A DNA stretch of 64,000 nucleotides from positions 1-64,000 of the forward strand of contig NZ_CP119422.1 of the NCBI RefSeq assembly GCF_030506285.1, read 5' to 3'. Below are positions 63,363-64,000 of the stretch, one piece after another (the stretch's first letter is position 1; every line of letters starts with the position of its first letter). The position numbers and the translations under genes were made by a program. The notes under the pieces are model-generated. The model ran no database searches and was not told the DNA's origin. It saw only the letters and a list, made by a program, of their open reading frames with translations. This DNA comes from Catalinimonas niigatensis. Lineage in GTDB: Bacteria > Bacteroidota > Bacteroidia > Cytophagales > Cyclobacteriaceae.

Positions 63363-63725
63363 ATGGAAATAACCCCCGAACACAATGCGCGGATGGCAAA
63401 TATAACCTTTGCATCAGTTTATCCGCACTACCTGACGAAGGTAGAGAAAAAAGGTAGAACGAAAGAAGAATTGCAACAAGTGATAGCGTGGTTGACTGGT
63501 TTTGATGAAAACAGATTGCAGACTCTCATAGATGAGAAAGTAACATTTAAGCATTTCTTTCAAGAGGCGGAGTTAAACCCTAAGGCTCACCTCATTACAG
63601 GAGTAATATGCGGTTATCGGATAGAAGAAATAGAAAATCCATTGACGCAACAAGTAAGGTATCTGGATAAGCTGGTAGACGAATTGGCGAAAGGTAGAAA
63701 GATGGAAAAAATATTAAGAGCGTAG
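63363..63725 (+). CDS. DUF2200-family protein, cassette 4
   Basis: This cytoplasmic protein of 120 residues matches the DUF2200 pattern: MANITFASVYPHYLTKVEKK near the start, then ELQQVIAWLTGFDE, FKHFFQEAELNP and ITGVICGYRIEEIENPLTQQ, ending in LDKLVDELAKGRKMEKI. The function of DUF2200 is unknown. It is widespread and often found in mobile or accessory regions. It starts about 93 bp after the preceding site. Confidence 0.82.
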   Translation: MEITPEHNARMANITFASVYPHYLTKVEKKGRTKEELQQVIAWLTGFDENRLQTLIDEKVTFKHFFQEAELNPKAHLITGVICGYRIEEIENPLTQQVRYLDKLVDELAKGRKMEKILRA

Positions 63726-63738
63726 AACTAGAAATTAC

Positions 63739-63838
63739 TGCTAACAGAAAAGCATATACCTTATGGCGGGTGAGATGCTACATTCAAGATTCTTAGCAGC
63801 CTCGTCAGCAATGGCATTGCATAAATATAGCGTTAAGC
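63739..63838 (+). other. Candidate attC-like site after the DUF2200 gene
   Basis: TGCTAAC (63739-63745) and GTTAAGC (63832-63838) flank GC-A-TATA/TATAGC (63752-63758 and 63826-63831, one unpaired A) and an inner GAG..TGCT/AGCA..CTC stem (63772-63803). GCTAAC complements the GTTAGC at 63233-63238. A second reading, ATTCAAG (63782) to GTTAAGC (57 bp), is also possible, so the exact border is not settled. Confidence 0.35.
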
Positions 63839-63976
63839 GTTTGTAATGCCTTTTATTAAATATTGTTTTCAAAATGAAATAAGCTAATAATCCAACCCGA
63901 TATGTCTATCTGAGTTATACCAGGAAAGGGATTTGAGCGTTATAACCTATATTTTTTTCACCAAACCACTCCTCTT

Positions 63977-64000
63977 ATGAAAACGTCTCTTTTTCAAATC
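63977..64000 (+). CDS. Possible start of a further gene running off the window
   Basis: An ATG at 63977 opens MKTSLFQI to the last base. The basic start followed by hydrophobic residues could be a signal peptide. It stands where the next cassette gene would be expected, about 140 bp after the last site. Only eight codons are visible, so it is very uncertain. Confidence 0.25.

Larger units (their letters stand above)
61251..63838 (+). mobile_element. Putative integron-type gene-cassette array with no integrase in view
   Basis: Four small unrelated genes lie on one strand, each followed by an inverted-repeat site. Cassette 1 starts at GTTGGGC (61251-61257), which is exactly complementary to GCCCAAC (61784-61790) at its own 3' site, as in true cassettes. 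The core-like motifs GTTATGC, GTTGAAG, GTTGAAT, GTTAGCC and GTTAAGC recur along the array. No tyrosine integrase is in this window, so the array is either the edge of an integron or an integrase-less attC cluster. Borders after the first cassette are ambiguous. Confidence 0.5.

Overview
The window reads as chromosome from a Bacteroidota bacterium, most likely a Cytophagales-type marine or soil organism. The grounds are a SusC/SusD pair with an STN-domain SusC, DUF3823, Bacteroidota-style TlpA and TPR-histidine-kinase proteins, lipoprotein signals with late cysteines, few Shine-Dalgarno sequences and AT-rich intergenic DNA. The genus cannot be fixed from sequence alone.

Layout. (1) 1-14.4 kb: a carbohydrate or polyol uptake and oxidation locus, made of SusC, SusD, DUF3823, a giant ThuA/PVC-dehydrogenase/cupredoxin lipoprotein, a second ThuA protein, a Gfo/Idh/MocA oxidoreductase and a ketose-3-epimerase-like isomerase. 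A complete 1,313-bp IS3-family element with 3-bp target duplications (10030-11342) sits between the two ThuA genes, inside a hairpin-forming intergenic repeat. (2) 14.9-31.8 kb: mixed metabolism and transport. It holds an NRAMP-like carrier, a two-subunit molybdenum hydroxylase, a SulP permease with a degenerate carbonic-anhydrase tail, an LVIVD lipoprotein with a barrel-like partner, an aldo/keto reductase, two cation-efflux-type proteins, a hydrolase and a GH9-deacetylase fusion. (3) 31.8-37.4 kb: a 1.2-kb AT-rich gene desert with palindromes, a lone ParB-like protein, and a cytochrome bd operon whose cydB is out of frame. (4) 37.4-48 kb: signalling and stress genes, including a TPR histidine kinase, a COG0645/COG2187 kinase pair, a universal stress protein, a ferritin-like DUF892 protein, DUF2267 and a PhoR/OmpR-type two-component system. 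Two of the promoters share a TGA-N6-TCA site. (5) 48.2-53.1 kb: an overlapping DUF1592/DUF1552/DUF2231 operon. (6) 53.2-60.5 kb: FeoA-FeoB-Cys-rich protein, a histidine phosphatase, a TlpA-like protein, a bestrophin and a helical protein. (7) 61.2-64 kb: a run of small unrelated same-strand genes separated by inverted-repeat sites. The best of these (61784-61914) has the layout of an integron attC site, so this looks like a gene-cassette array with no integrase in view.

The points most worth a second look are the cassette array and its CheD-like cysteine/histidine protein, the frame defects in cydAB, the loss of metal-binding residues in both the SulP-carbonic anhydrase and the NRAMP-like protein, the ParB-like gene behind a palindrome-rich desert, the shared TGATNTTTGTCAT operator candidate, and the IS inserted into a GGAAG-type palindromic repeat.
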